Assembly: GCA_003601775.1 (NCBI GenBank)
Contig: PIYN01000011.1
Span: forward strand, 1-39,744
Direction of reading: 5' to 3'
Origin: Candidatus Bathyarchaeota archaeon
Lineage (GTDB): Archaea; Thermoproteota; Bathyarchaeia; TCS64; PIYN01
DNA length: 39,744 bases
The notes beneath the pieces were generated by a model. It did no database searches. It was not told the origin of the DNA and saw nothing but the letters and a program-made list of their open reading frames with translations. Shown here piece by piece: positions 32,894 to 39,744 of the stretch. How positions within the stretch are numbered: position 1 is the stretch's first letter; each line of letters starts with the position of its first letter. The position numbers and the translations under genes are program-made.

Positions 32894-33000
32894 ATGGGCT
32901 TGGCCACAGAAAATAGAGTCATCGAGATTAAGGGCAACGTGGCAAAGTAGATTTCGGACATGGAACTCACGCGGGTTTCTTTCCACAAATCATCGGTTTC
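32894..33000 (+). pseudogene. hypC remnant after nuoI
   Basis: ATG 32894 reads MGLATENRVIEIKGNVAK then TAG (32948-32950). HypC begins MCLAxPGxVxEIxGxxAKVDFG. Shifting by one base at 32947 continues the match as VDFGHGT. So about 25 codons of a HypC gene survive with one lost base, Cys2 changed to Gly and the CLAIPG motif eroded. Further on I cannot follow it. The intact hypC elsewhere in the window (18753) is a different copy. Suggests that the nuoA-I unit once carried its own maturation genes. Confidence 0.7.
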
Positions 33001-33047
33001 CTCTTGGGATCAAGCGCGAGTAATGGTTCACCTTTAAAGTGAAATAT

Positions 33048-33536
33048 CTACCTAACGAGTTTGTCTAAGATATCTACGAGAATGTTTGCAATTCTTTCTG
33101 ACGCCTCTTGGAGTTCTGGCGTTAGTTCTTCTCTAAATTCTATACTTTTGGGCTGTACGCCCAGGATCATGACTTTTGCGTTTACGATGTTCTCGATAAC
33201 TTCAGCTAGGATGGAAAGCGGTATTTGGTGGGTAGATAAGGCCATCCCCAGTATTTCATCAGGTGCAACAAGCCTCGCTTCCCCAGGTTCCGCTCCAAGC
33301 TGTGCTGCATCAATTATTAACACATGCGTAGGGTTAAACCGCCTTATCTCTCTCATGAAATTTTCCGGAACAGTTTGGCATTCCAAGAGCTTCACCTTTT
33401 TCGGAACTCTTCCCTTAAGCAGCTTAACTATCTCCATACCTATAGCATCGTCTCCTCGCATAGGGTTCCCTACTCCCAATATAGCAACTTTCTCGCAACT
33501 TCTAAGCCAAGCACCGATTTGGTCTCTCAGCACCAA
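33048..33536 (-). CDS. hycI: [NiFe]-hydrogenase maturation protease (HycI type)
   Basis: 162 residues. ILGVGNPMRGDDAIGMEIVK (first metal-binding Asp), VLIIDAAQLGAEPGE (second), and LSTHQIPLSILAEVI with ILGVQPKSIEF match the M52/HycI group that trims group 4 hydrogenase large subunits. It binds the nickel in the large subunit and cuts after the last CxxC motif. The only hydrogenase large subunit in the window is subunit D, encoded 1.5 kb away on the other strand. GTG-type start; AbrB-like or TATA signals not obvious. Confidence 0.93.
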   Translation of the reverse strand: MVLRDQIGAWLRSCEKVAILGVGNPMRGDDAIGMEIVKLLKGRVPKKVKLLECQTVPENFMREIRRFNPTHVLIIDAAQLGAEPGEARLVAPDEILGMALSTHQIPLSILAEVIENIVNAKVMILGVQPKSIEFREELTPELQEASERIANILVDILDKLVR

Positions 33537-33996
33537 AGCTTGATTCCTTCAAGCATTTATAATTATATGCGATGGATTATTAAATAGGTATAGGTTTTAC
33601 GTGTACATCTCAAAGTTATTAGGTTCATACCTCTAGCGATTGCCATCCTATCAACTATCTTGTTAATACTCATTCTACAATACTTAGACCCTAAACACTT
33701 CAAATATTGTCATCAGAGGTTGGTAATTGCAGCTAACTTTCCATCAGTTATCGCCTCACCATCATGTCTTCTTCACCCCTTTAACATAGATGCAGTCGTT
33801 ATCAACAGCATTTTCTCTTCTTTCACCTTCCTTTATGACAGTCCTTACCATTCTCTTAGAATCCATCCAACCCCGATAATCATCTTACTTCAAAATCCAT
33901 GAGGAGAACTGGGTGATATATAAGGACAATCCTCTTTGGGGGATATGTTTTATATAATACCTCATTTAATCTATGGAAGATTAACGGGGGGTCTAA
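33537..33996. other. 460-base AT-rich gap before nuoL
   Basis: No intact gene supported. On the minus strand around 33713-33766 a startless fragment reads HDGEAITDGKLAAITNL, preceded in the same frame, with a stop between, by KVKEEKMLLITTASMLKG; it may be a decayed small gene. An 80-codon plus-strand frame (33660-33902) crosses this and looks non-coding. Near the right end TTTATATAA (33949-33957) and GGGGGG before the ATG at 33997 form the nuoL promoter and ribosome site. Confidence 0.35.
33949..33957 (+). promoter_or_regulatory. TATA box of the nuoL-nuoM unit
   Basis: TTTATATAA about 40 bases before ATG 33997, with GGGGGGT (33984-33990) as ribosome site. Indicates that L and M are transcribed apart from nuoA-I. 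Confidence 0.6.
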
Positions 33997-36165
33997 ATGG
34001 AGCCACTTGAACTCCTGCTCAAGTACCCCGGTCCCTTCCTCTGCTGGATCCTCCCATTCATAGGGGCCCTACTGACCCCCCTCTTCGCTAAGATCAACGA
34101 GAAGCTACGGGACTACATGGCGGTGGCCTTCTCCTTCTCAGCCGTCATCTCAACCACCTCCATGATCCCCCTGCTCCTCTCAGGGGGAAGCCACGACCTA
34201 AAGATCGCAAAATGGATTGTGTTCCCAAGCGGTGGTGCCTTAGAGGTCGGGGTCCTCGTCGACCCCCTGAGCATCATCGTGGCGAACGTCGTCGCCTTCA
34301 TCTCCTTCCTCATCGTCATCTACTCCCTCGGATATATGGAGGGCGACCCCTGCCTCACCCGCTACTGGTTCTTCTTCCAGTTCTTCATCGGGAGCATGCT
34401 CCTCCTCGTCCTCTCAGACAACCTCATCCAAGTCCTCATAGGGTGGGAGGGCGTCGGCACATGTAGCTACGGGCTCATAGGGTTCTACTACCGAGACTCC
34501 AAGGAGAGGTGGCTTGGGGGACCGCCCCCTACCCCTATGTTCCCCCCCTCCCACTGTGGGATGAAGGCCTTCGTCGTCACGGGCATCGGCGATGTCTTCC
34601 TCCTCGCCGCCATCTTTATTATCTATCACTACGCTGGAACCTTCAACTTCCTCGAACTCATCCATCACTCGGAGGGCTGGCTCCAGGCCATGGCAGCCGT
34701 CCCTGGGCTCCTCTCCCTCACGGCGATCCTCTTCTTGGGCGGGCCTATAGGGAAGTCTGCTCAGTTCCCCCTCCACGAGTGGTTGCCTGAGGCGATGGCG
34801 GGTCCGACCCCAGTCTCCGCCCTGATCCACGCCGCGACGATGGTCAAGGCCGGGGTCTACCTCGTCGCCCGCGTCTCCCCAATCTTCTACATCGGTCGAT
34901 GGAGCCTCCACATAACTGAGGCGCAGACCTTCTTCATCGTCATAGCCTTCATCGGGGCCTTCACGGCCTTCCTCGCGGCCTCCCAGGCGATAGTCAGCCT
35001 GGAGCTGAAGAAGATCCTGGCGTACTCCACGGTGAGCCAGATCGGTTATATGATGCTCGGCCTCGGCGTCTCGGGCCTGAGTGAGGGGGGCTTCGTCCTG
35101 GGGCTGACCTCCGGCATCTTCCACCTCGTCAGCCACGCCCTCTTCAAGGCAGCCCTCTTCCTCTGCGCCGGGTCGGTCATCCATGCAGTCGAGTCCATCT
35201 ACGTCTTCGACATGGGCGGCCTGAAGCGATGGATGCCGCTGACTCACGCCTTCATGCTCCTTGCCACGTTATCCCTCTCGGGCATCCCACCCTTCTCCGG
35301 CTTCTGGAGCAAGGACGCCGTCTTCCTCTCCTGCCTCGCGGCTGGGACACCCCTCGCCATCGCCTTCCTCGCCCTCGGGGCCGTCAGCGCCGCCATGACC
35401 TTCTTCTACAGCCTGAGGATGATCTCCCTCACCTTTTACGGGCATCCAAGCCACCATATCGAAGAGATGGAGCACCATGGACACCATGTCCATGAGGTGA
35501 AGCCCATCATGTGGGTTCCCTGCGCTATACTCGTCGCTGTCATGGTTGTAATCGGTGTCCTCGCCGCCGTCGGTCTTTTCATCCCATCCCTCTCACCTGA
35601 GGTCTTCATCGAGGAGCAACTACACCACATGATCGAGCATACCTTCGAACACATGCACCTCCCCGTCGCCCATGTGGAGGTAGGAACGAAACTGACCGCT
35701 GTAGGGCTCTCGGTGGCGATGCTCCTCCTGGGGGGCCTACCGGGGTGGTTCTTCTATCTCGCCCGTAGGGTCGACCCAAGGGAGGTGGTGGAGAGTTCAC
35801 CCCTCCTGAGGGGGCTTCATACCTTCCTCTGGAATAGGTGGTACATAAACCCCCTCTACTACAAGGTCTTTGTCGACGGACTCCTGAACCTTAAGGAGGC
35901 AGTATTCAAGTACTTCGAGAAGGGGGTTATGGATAAGATTAGCGATGCAGTAAGCGGTCTCACGGTATGGTTAGGGAGGGGGATATTCGGCACCCTCGAG
36001 GTGGAGGTCATCGACAAGGGGTTGAATGTCGGAGTCCCACGGGTCGCGGAGGGGGTCTACCACCGGGTTAAGAGGATTCAGACCGGGGTCCTCTCCTATA
36101 ACATCCTCTATATCATACTCGCCCTACTGGTCTTGATATCATTCTTCATGTTAGGAGGTATGTAG
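33997..36165 (+). CDS. nuoL: Complex I/Fpo-like antiporter subunit L
   Basis: 722 residues, about 16 membrane helices; the largest ion pump, with a C-terminal amphipathic arm (about 600-680). Seen: VLIGWEGVGTCSYGLIGFYY (TM5 Glu), GKSAQFPLHEWLPEAMAGPT (TM7 Lys), ALIHAATMVKAGVYLVAR (TM8), and SLELKKILAYSTVSQIGYMM. TM8 has Lys as in MrpA, where E. coli NuoL has Thr. Two histidine-rich loops are unusual: eight His in about 22 residues at 481-503, and six more at about 542-561. One base separates it from nuoM. Confidence 0.95.
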   Translation: MEPLELLLKYPGPFLCWILPFIGALLTPLFAKINEKLRDYMAVAFSFSAVISTTSMIPLLLSGGSHDLKIAKWIVFPSGGALEVGVLVDPLSIIVANVVAFISFLIVIYSLGYMEGDPCLTRYWFFFQFFIGSMLLLVLSDNLIQVLIGWEGVGTCSYGLIGFYYRDSKERWLGGPPPTPMFPPSHCGMKAFVVTGIGDVFLLAAIFIIYHYAGTFNFLELIHHSEGWLQAMAAVPGLLSLTAILFLGGPIGKSAQFPLHEWLPEAMAGPTPVSALIHAATMVKAGVYLVARVSPIFYIGRWSLHITEAQTFFIVIAFIGAFTAFLAASQAIVSLELKKILAYSTVSQIGYMMLGLGVSGLSEGGFVLGLTSGIFHLVSHALFKAALFLCAGSVIHAVESIYVFDMGGLKRWMPLTHAFMLLATLSLSGIPPFSGFWSKDAVFLSCLAAGTPLAIAFLALGAVSAAMTFFYSLRMISLTFYGHPSHHIEEMEHHGHHVHEVKPIMWVPCAILVAVMVVIGVLAAVGLFIPSLSPEVFIEEQLHHMIEHTFEHMHLPVAHVEVGTKLTAVGLSVAMLLLGGLPGWFFYLARRVDPREVVESSPLLRGLHTFLWNRWYINPLYYKVFVDGLLNLKEAVFKYFEKGVMDKISDAVSGLTVWLGRGIFGTLEVEVIDKGLNVGVPRVAEGVYHRVKRIQTGVLSYNILYIILALLVLISFFMLGGM

Positions 36166-36166
36166 A

Positions 36167-37657
36167 ATGCAGTATGCTCTGGCACAGGTCCTATTGGTCC
36201 CCTTGGTGTTCACACCAGTGGTCTATTTAGCAGGGAGGAAGGCCGGGAAGCAGACCGGCTGGTTGGTGGCTCTACCCCTACTCTACACGCTGCTCCTCCT
36301 CCTCAGCGTCGCCTACAGGATAAGGGAGGGCATCTCCATCGTCGAGGTCTACTCCTGGGCGCCCCTCGCAGGCCTCACCTTTGGGCTGAAGGCGGACGGC
36401 CTCAGCATCTGGATGGCGATCACCATAAATCTCCTCTGCCTCCTCGTCGCCGTCTACTCCATACGTTATATGGAACATAGGTTCCATGAGGAGGGGCATG
36501 AGCCCTCCCCAACCGTCTATGCATCTTACTACGCGCTCTACCTCCTCTACGCCATAGGGATGCTGGGGACGGTACTCGCGACGAACCTCATCCAGTTCTA
36601 CCTCTTCTACGAGCTGATGCTGGTGCCCTCCTGGGCCCTCATCAACAACTACGGCTACGGGGAGAGGGAGCGCATCGGGATGATGTACTTCCTCTGGACC
36701 CACGTCGGCGCCGTCATACTCCTCGCCGGGATCCTCTCCTCCTACTGGATCACCGGGAGCTTCGAGATCTCCGACCTATCGGGCGTCGTCGCGGCCCCCA
36801 TGGCCCCTTGGATCGCCTTCGCCATCCTCATCGGCTTCTTCGTGAAGATGGCTGTCTTCGGACTCCACATCTGGCTCCCCTACGCCCACGCCGAGGCCCC
36901 GACGCCGATAAGCGCCCTACTGAGCCCTGCGATGATAGGGATCGGCGCCTACGCCGCCGCGAGGCTCGTCGTCATCCCGATGAACGAGGTCTTCAGCCGC
37001 TTCAGCCTCGCCTTCTCCCTCTGGGCCCTCGTCACCATGGTCTACGGGGGCCTCATGGCCCTGGCCCAAGATGATGTGAAGCGCTTCCTCGCCTACTCCA
37101 GTGTGAGCCAGATGGGGTACATCTTCCTCGGCCTCAGCTGCGCCAACGCCTATGGCGTGACAGGGGCGATGTTCCACTATGTCAGCCACGGCCTCGGGAA
37201 GTGCATCCTCTTCTGCGTCGCGGGGATGCTCATCACCCAGGCCGAGACGAGGAGCATCAAGAAGCTAGGCGGCCTCGCCGATCGGATGCCCCTAACGGCA
37301 ACTCTCTGCCTCCTAGGCTTCTTCGCCATCGCTGGCGTCCCCCCGACGGTAGGCTTCATGTCCAAGTGGATCATCTTCTCAGGGGTCTTCACGGCGGCCT
37401 TGGAGCACTCGATTGAGATGCTGGTCATCGCCGTCGCCTCAATCATCATGACCGTCATCACCGTCGGCTACGCCCTCTGGACTGTCCGACGTATCTTCTT
37501 CGGCCCCCTCCCCGAGCATCTGGAAGAGGTAGAGGAGGCCCCCCCCATCATGACGGTCCCCCTGCTGATACTCGCAGTGATATCCGTCATCCTCGGCGTC
37601 TACCCGAGGCTCGTCACAGACTACCTCTTTCCCCTTATCGGTGGCCTCATCCCCTAA
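36167..37657 (+). CDS. nuoM: Complex I/Fpo-like antiporter subunit M
   Basis: 496 residues, about 14 membrane helices. FYELMLVPSWALINNYG (TM5 Glu), FFVKMAVFGLHIWLPYAHAE (TM7 Lys), APTPISALLSPAMIGIGAYA (TM8), and ALAQDDVKRFLAYSSVSQMG. In most NuoM proteins TM8 reads LLKxGxYG; here Lys is replaced (MIGIGAYA). ATG 36167 just after the nuoL stop. Codons are strongly C-ending, like nuoL and unlike the nuoA-I genes. Confidence 0.95.
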   Translation: MQYALAQVLLVPLVFTPVVYLAGRKAGKQTGWLVALPLLYTLLLLLSVAYRIREGISIVEVYSWAPLAGLTFGLKADGLSIWMAITINLLCLLVAVYSIRYMEHRFHEEGHEPSPTVYASYYALYLLYAIGMLGTVLATNLIQFYLFYELMLVPSWALINNYGYGERERIGMMYFLWTHVGAVILLAGILSSYWITGSFEISDLSGVVAAPMAPWIAFAILIGFFVKMAVFGLHIWLPYAHAEAPTPISALLSPAMIGIGAYAAARLVVIPMNEVFSRFSLAFSLWALVTMVYGGLMALAQDDVKRFLAYSSVSQMGYIFLGLSCANAYGVTGAMFHYVSHGLGKCILFCVAGMLITQAETRSIKKLGGLADRMPLTATLCLLGFFAIAGVPPTVGFMSKWIIFSGVFTAALEHSIEMLVIAVASIIMTVITVGYALWTVRRIFFGPLPEHLEEVEEAPPIMTVPLLILAVISVILGVYPRLVTDYLFPLIGGLIP

Positions 37658-37735
37658 ACCTCTAAGGACGGAAGGGTCGGTGAATCACCACTCGCCTCGG
37701 GAAGGAGGCTCAAGAACTCTCTCTTTAAGTTGCTC

Positions 37736-38119
37736 TCAGGCCTCGGTCCTTGATGGAGGCTGTGTCTTCTCGATCTCTGATAGACACCACCTCGCCGACC
37801 TGAGTATCCGTTCGTAGTTCTCCTCGATGAAGGGTTCCCCCTCGACCCCGGCGACGATGGCGTAGGCTCGGATCACCTGGAGGGAGTGGATGAGCTGCTT
37901 GGGGTAGGGGTTATCGTTGCCCAGGTCATCCGTTAGGGCCTTGAGGTCCTTGAGGTCGGAGAGGCTCATCTCCAGCCTGAGTTTGAGTTCCTCCTCTGAT
38001 GCCAGCCTCAGCCTCCTCATCTCGCTGTACCTGATGAGGTTCACGCAGAGGGAGTTGAGTCCCGCCCTTATCTCCTTGAGGCTCAGCCTCTTCCTCTGCC
38101 TCCCGAAGATCTTGAACAA
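37736..38119 (-). CDS. Hypothetical helical protein
   Basis: 127 residues, basic at the start (MFKIFGRQRKRLSLKEIRAG) and predicted all helical, with no membrane segment. EEELKLRLEMSLSDLKDLKA and YERILRSARWCLSEIEKTQP are visible. No family recognised; size and helicity resemble small archaeal chromatin or coiled-coil scaffolding proteins, but that is not an assignment. It diverges from the isomerase gene with an AT-rich promoter stretch between. Confidence 0.65.
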   Translation of the reverse strand: MFKIFGRQRKRLSLKEIRAGLNSLCVNLIRYSEMRRLRLASEEELKLRLEMSLSDLKDLKALTDDLGNDNPYPKQLIHSLQVIRAYAIVAGVEGEPFIEENYERILRSARWCLSEIEKTQPPSRTEA

Positions 38120-38188
38120 CCGCTATCCAATAGGACATGGGAACTTCTTTTATCTTAATTTTTCCTAAAGTAAGGGGGTGATCGACCT

Positions 38189-39271
38189 TTGGAGGCTCCC
38201 TTGGACGACCTGGAGAGGGTGAAGACGGTCGATAGAAGCGGGATGCTGGAGGTCCAGATGTCCATGCCCGAGGCCCTTCTAAATGCCCGGAGGCTCGCCG
38301 AGGAGTTCCTGGAGCGCGGGGAAGTTAAGGGGCTCCTTGAGGAGGAGCCGAGCGCCCTGGTCGTCGCTGGGATGGGGGGATCCGCCATAGGGGGGGAGCT
38401 CCTCAGGGACTGGCTTTTCGGCTCCTCGCCCATACCGATCCACGTCTCAAGGGGGTATCAACTTCCATCCTTCATCGATGAGATGAGCCTCGTCTTCGCC
38501 GTCAGCTACTCGGGGAACACCGAGGAGACCCTGAGCTCCTTCCAGGACGCCGTCTCAAGGGGGTGTAGGACGATAGCGGTGACGTCGGGTGGGCGCCTGG
38601 GGGAGATGAGCGCCAGGCATGGGGTTCCCTGCCTCAGGCTTCCAAGGGGGCTCGCCCCGAGGGCCGCCCTCCCCTACCTCTTCCTCCCCTTAGCCCTTAT
38701 TCTCGATGAGATGGCCTTGGTATCCGGCCTGGAGAAGGAGTTAGAGGAGGCTCTCAGGGTGTTGAGGGGGCTGAGGAGGGAGGTCGCGCCTGAGACTCCC
38801 CAGGCGGATAACCCCGCGAAGCTCCTCGCTCTAAGCCTCTCCCATACCATCCCGGTGGTCTATGCGCCGAGGGGGTACTCCGGCGTCGCCCTGAGGATGA
38901 AGACGCAGTTCAACGAGAACAGCAAGGTCCCCGCCTATAGGGCGGTCCTCCCCGAGGCCTTCCATAACGACGTCGTGGGCTACGAGGGTCCGAGGGAGCT
39001 GCTGGGCTCCCTCTCGGCGGTCTTCCTCAGGGATGGGGAGGAGGATCCGAGGCTGAGGGCGAAGATGGATGTGATGAGGGGTCTCTTGGAGGGGAGGGTC
39101 CGGGTCCTGAGGGAGGTCTGGGCGAGGGGGGAGGGGAGGCTGGCGAGGGTCCTCTCCCTTGTCTTCCTCGGCGACGTCGCCAGCACCTACCTCGCGGTCC
39201 TCTATGGCGTCGACCCCACCCCCGTCGAGTCCATCTCCATGATCAAGGGGGCCTCCGCTAATCCTTTATAG
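38189..39271 (+). CDS. Bifunctional phosphoglucose/phosphomannose isomerase
   Basis: 360 residues, archaeal PGI/PMI (SIS-domain) family. GMGGSAIGGE at 61-70 and VSYSGNTEET at about 105-114 bind the phosphate; LPEAFHNDVVGYE in the C-terminal half holds the catalytic Glu/His region. It interconverts fructose-6-phosphate with glucose- and mannose-6-phosphate, for glycolysis/gluconeogenesis and glycan precursors. TTG start 38189, supported by GGGGGTGATC (complementary to the 16S 3' end) six bases upstream. Confidence 0.93.
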   Translation: MEAPLDDLERVKTVDRSGMLEVQMSMPEALLNARRLAEEFLERGEVKGLLEEEPSALVVAGMGGSAIGGELLRDWLFGSSPIPIHVSRGYQLPSFIDEMSLVFAVSYSGNTEETLSSFQDAVSRGCRTIAVTSGGRLGEMSARHGVPCLRLPRGLAPRAALPYLFLPLALILDEMALVSGLEKELEEALRVLRGLRREVAPETPQADNPAKLLALSLSHTIPVVYAPRGYSGVALRMKTQFNENSKVPAYRAVLPEAFHNDVVGYEGPRELLGSLSAVFLRDGEEDPRLRAKMDVMRGLLEGRVRVLREVWARGEGRLARVLSLVFLGDVASTYLAVLYGVDPTPVESISMIKGASANPL

Positions 39272-39318
39272 CAGGTGGAGGTCGGTTTAAGGGGTGAGAG
39301 ACGGGTAGGTCTGGGTTG

Positions 39319-39744
39319 ATGGTCGTCGAGGTGGACGATACCCGCTGAGGCGGGCGTTAGGCGGGCTGGGGCGACCTCGTCGGGGGTGTCATCATCCTCC
39401 TGCGGAGGGTTGAGACAGGGGAGACCTTCGTGGGAGAGATCCCCGTCGACCTCTTCCAGGGGAGGAGGTTCAGGGAGAAGCTCTACCTGGAGAAGGCGGT
39501 GGAGATCGTCCTCGAGGGCTTGGAGGCCCTGGGGGCGGGCCCCGAGGAGCCGATACACATCTGCACGGGCTACGTCCTCTCCAGGGTCCGGGAGGTCCTC
39601 CGTGAGAGGGGGTACAGGGTGATCCCCTCGAAGATCGTGGGGGAGACCCAGCGCATGGCGGAGGAGGCCTTCCTCAGGAGCCTGGAGAGGATCGGGGTCA
39701 GGGGCGCCTCCCTGGAGGCTGGGAGGAGGAGGTTCCTCCACCTC
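39319..39744 (+). pseudogene. Conserved hypothetical gene with disrupted 5' end, cut by the window edge
   Basis: ATG 39319 reads MVVEVDDTR, then TGA (39346-39348), GGR, TAG (39358-39360). The same frame then runs open to the window end: AGWGDLVGGVIILLRRVETG, VGEIPVDLFQGRRFREKLYL, IHICTGYVLSRVREVLRERG, YRVIPSKIVGETQRMAEEAF. The piece after the stops is clearly protein-like. Two compensating indels between 39342 and 39362 would restore one frame (AEAGVRR in between), so decay or sequence error at the 5' end is likely. The pattern resembles an archaeal RNase H-like conserved protein, but I cannot name it. Confidence 0.5.

Noticed and set aside
33660-33902. 80-codon plus-strand frame in the gap before nuoL
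   Set aside because: No ribosome site, rich in H, S, I and F without family signs, and it crosses what looks like a decayed minus-strand fragment.
34414-35247. Long minus-strand open frame (277 codons) inside nuoL
   Set aside because: Shadow of GC-rich codons; composition D/E/G/R-rich with no structure, and nuoL on the other strand is certain. The same holds for long shadows over hypD and atpA.
26566-37657. Calling the complex a standard F420H2 or NADH dehydrogenase
   Set aside because: No FpoF or NuoE/F/G gene in the window, and D and B carry hydrogenase-type cysteine motifs.

Overview
This window is archaeal. The evidence is an A-type (V-like) ATP synthase gene set, TATA-like boxes about 25-30 bases upstream of starts, many GTG/TTG starts, an archaeal bifunctional phosphoglucose/phosphomannose isomerase, Lrp/TrmB-type regulators, a decayed geranylgeranyl reductase and a MinD/Mrp-type HypB substitute. 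Genes are tightly packed on both strands. I suspect an anaerobic, possibly thermophilic lineage of the TACK/Bathyarchaeia kind, but nothing in the sequence fixes the taxon.

Layout. (1) 1-4.9 kb: the 5' end of glycine dehydrogenase subunit 1 (gcvPA), an exported membrane protein with a coiled-coil tail, a frameshifted ferredoxin and a perfect hairpin terminator, then a minus-strand folate C1 cluster of two PurN-like formyltransferases and folD. (2) 5-15.5 kb: ATP synthase in two convergent transcription units, F-H-E-A-B-D-C on the plus strand and I-(novel proteolipid-like protein)-K on the minus strand. Upstream of I lie a small membrane protein, a CBS protein and a stand-alone RAM domain. (3) 15.5-17.5 kb: an AT-rich regulatory region full of dyads, an Lrp regulator, an unknown ribbon-helix-helix-like protein and a geranylgeranyl reductase pseudogene. 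(4) 17.5-23.5 kb: the [NiFe]-hydrogenase maturation set hypA, Mrp/MinD-type HypB substitute, hypC, hypD, with hypF and hypE on the opposite strand. (5) 23.5-26.5 kb: AbrB protein, TrmB regulator, mobA and decayed sequence. (6) 26.5-37.7 kb: an eleven-type complex I/Fpo-like gene set, J1-J2-K-N on the minus strand diverging from A-B-C-D-H-I, then a hypC remnant, a HycI-type hydrogenase protease, and L-M. (7) 37.7 kb to the end: a small hypothetical protein, the PGI/PMI, and a disrupted conserved gene running off the edge.

How it fits together. The large subunit (D) of the complex I-like set keeps both CxxC motifs that bind the NiFe centre (RICGIC near the N-terminus, DPCLCC near the C-terminus) plus a 31-residue tail of the kind removed by a maturation protease. 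The small subunit (B) has the hydrogenase-type CNGC motif rather than the CC of complex I. No NuoE/F/G or FpoF is present. The simplest reading is a membrane-bound [NiFe] hydrogenase that carries the full complex I/Fpo membrane arm, including NuoA and split NuoJ. It would couple ferredoxin and H2 chemistry to ion pumping. The hyp genes mature its active site and the ATP synthase uses the gradient.

The two most interesting items are this hydrogenase/complex I intermediate and, inside the ATP synthase locus, an exported protein fused to a c-subunit-like hairpin that lacks the ion-binding glutamate.
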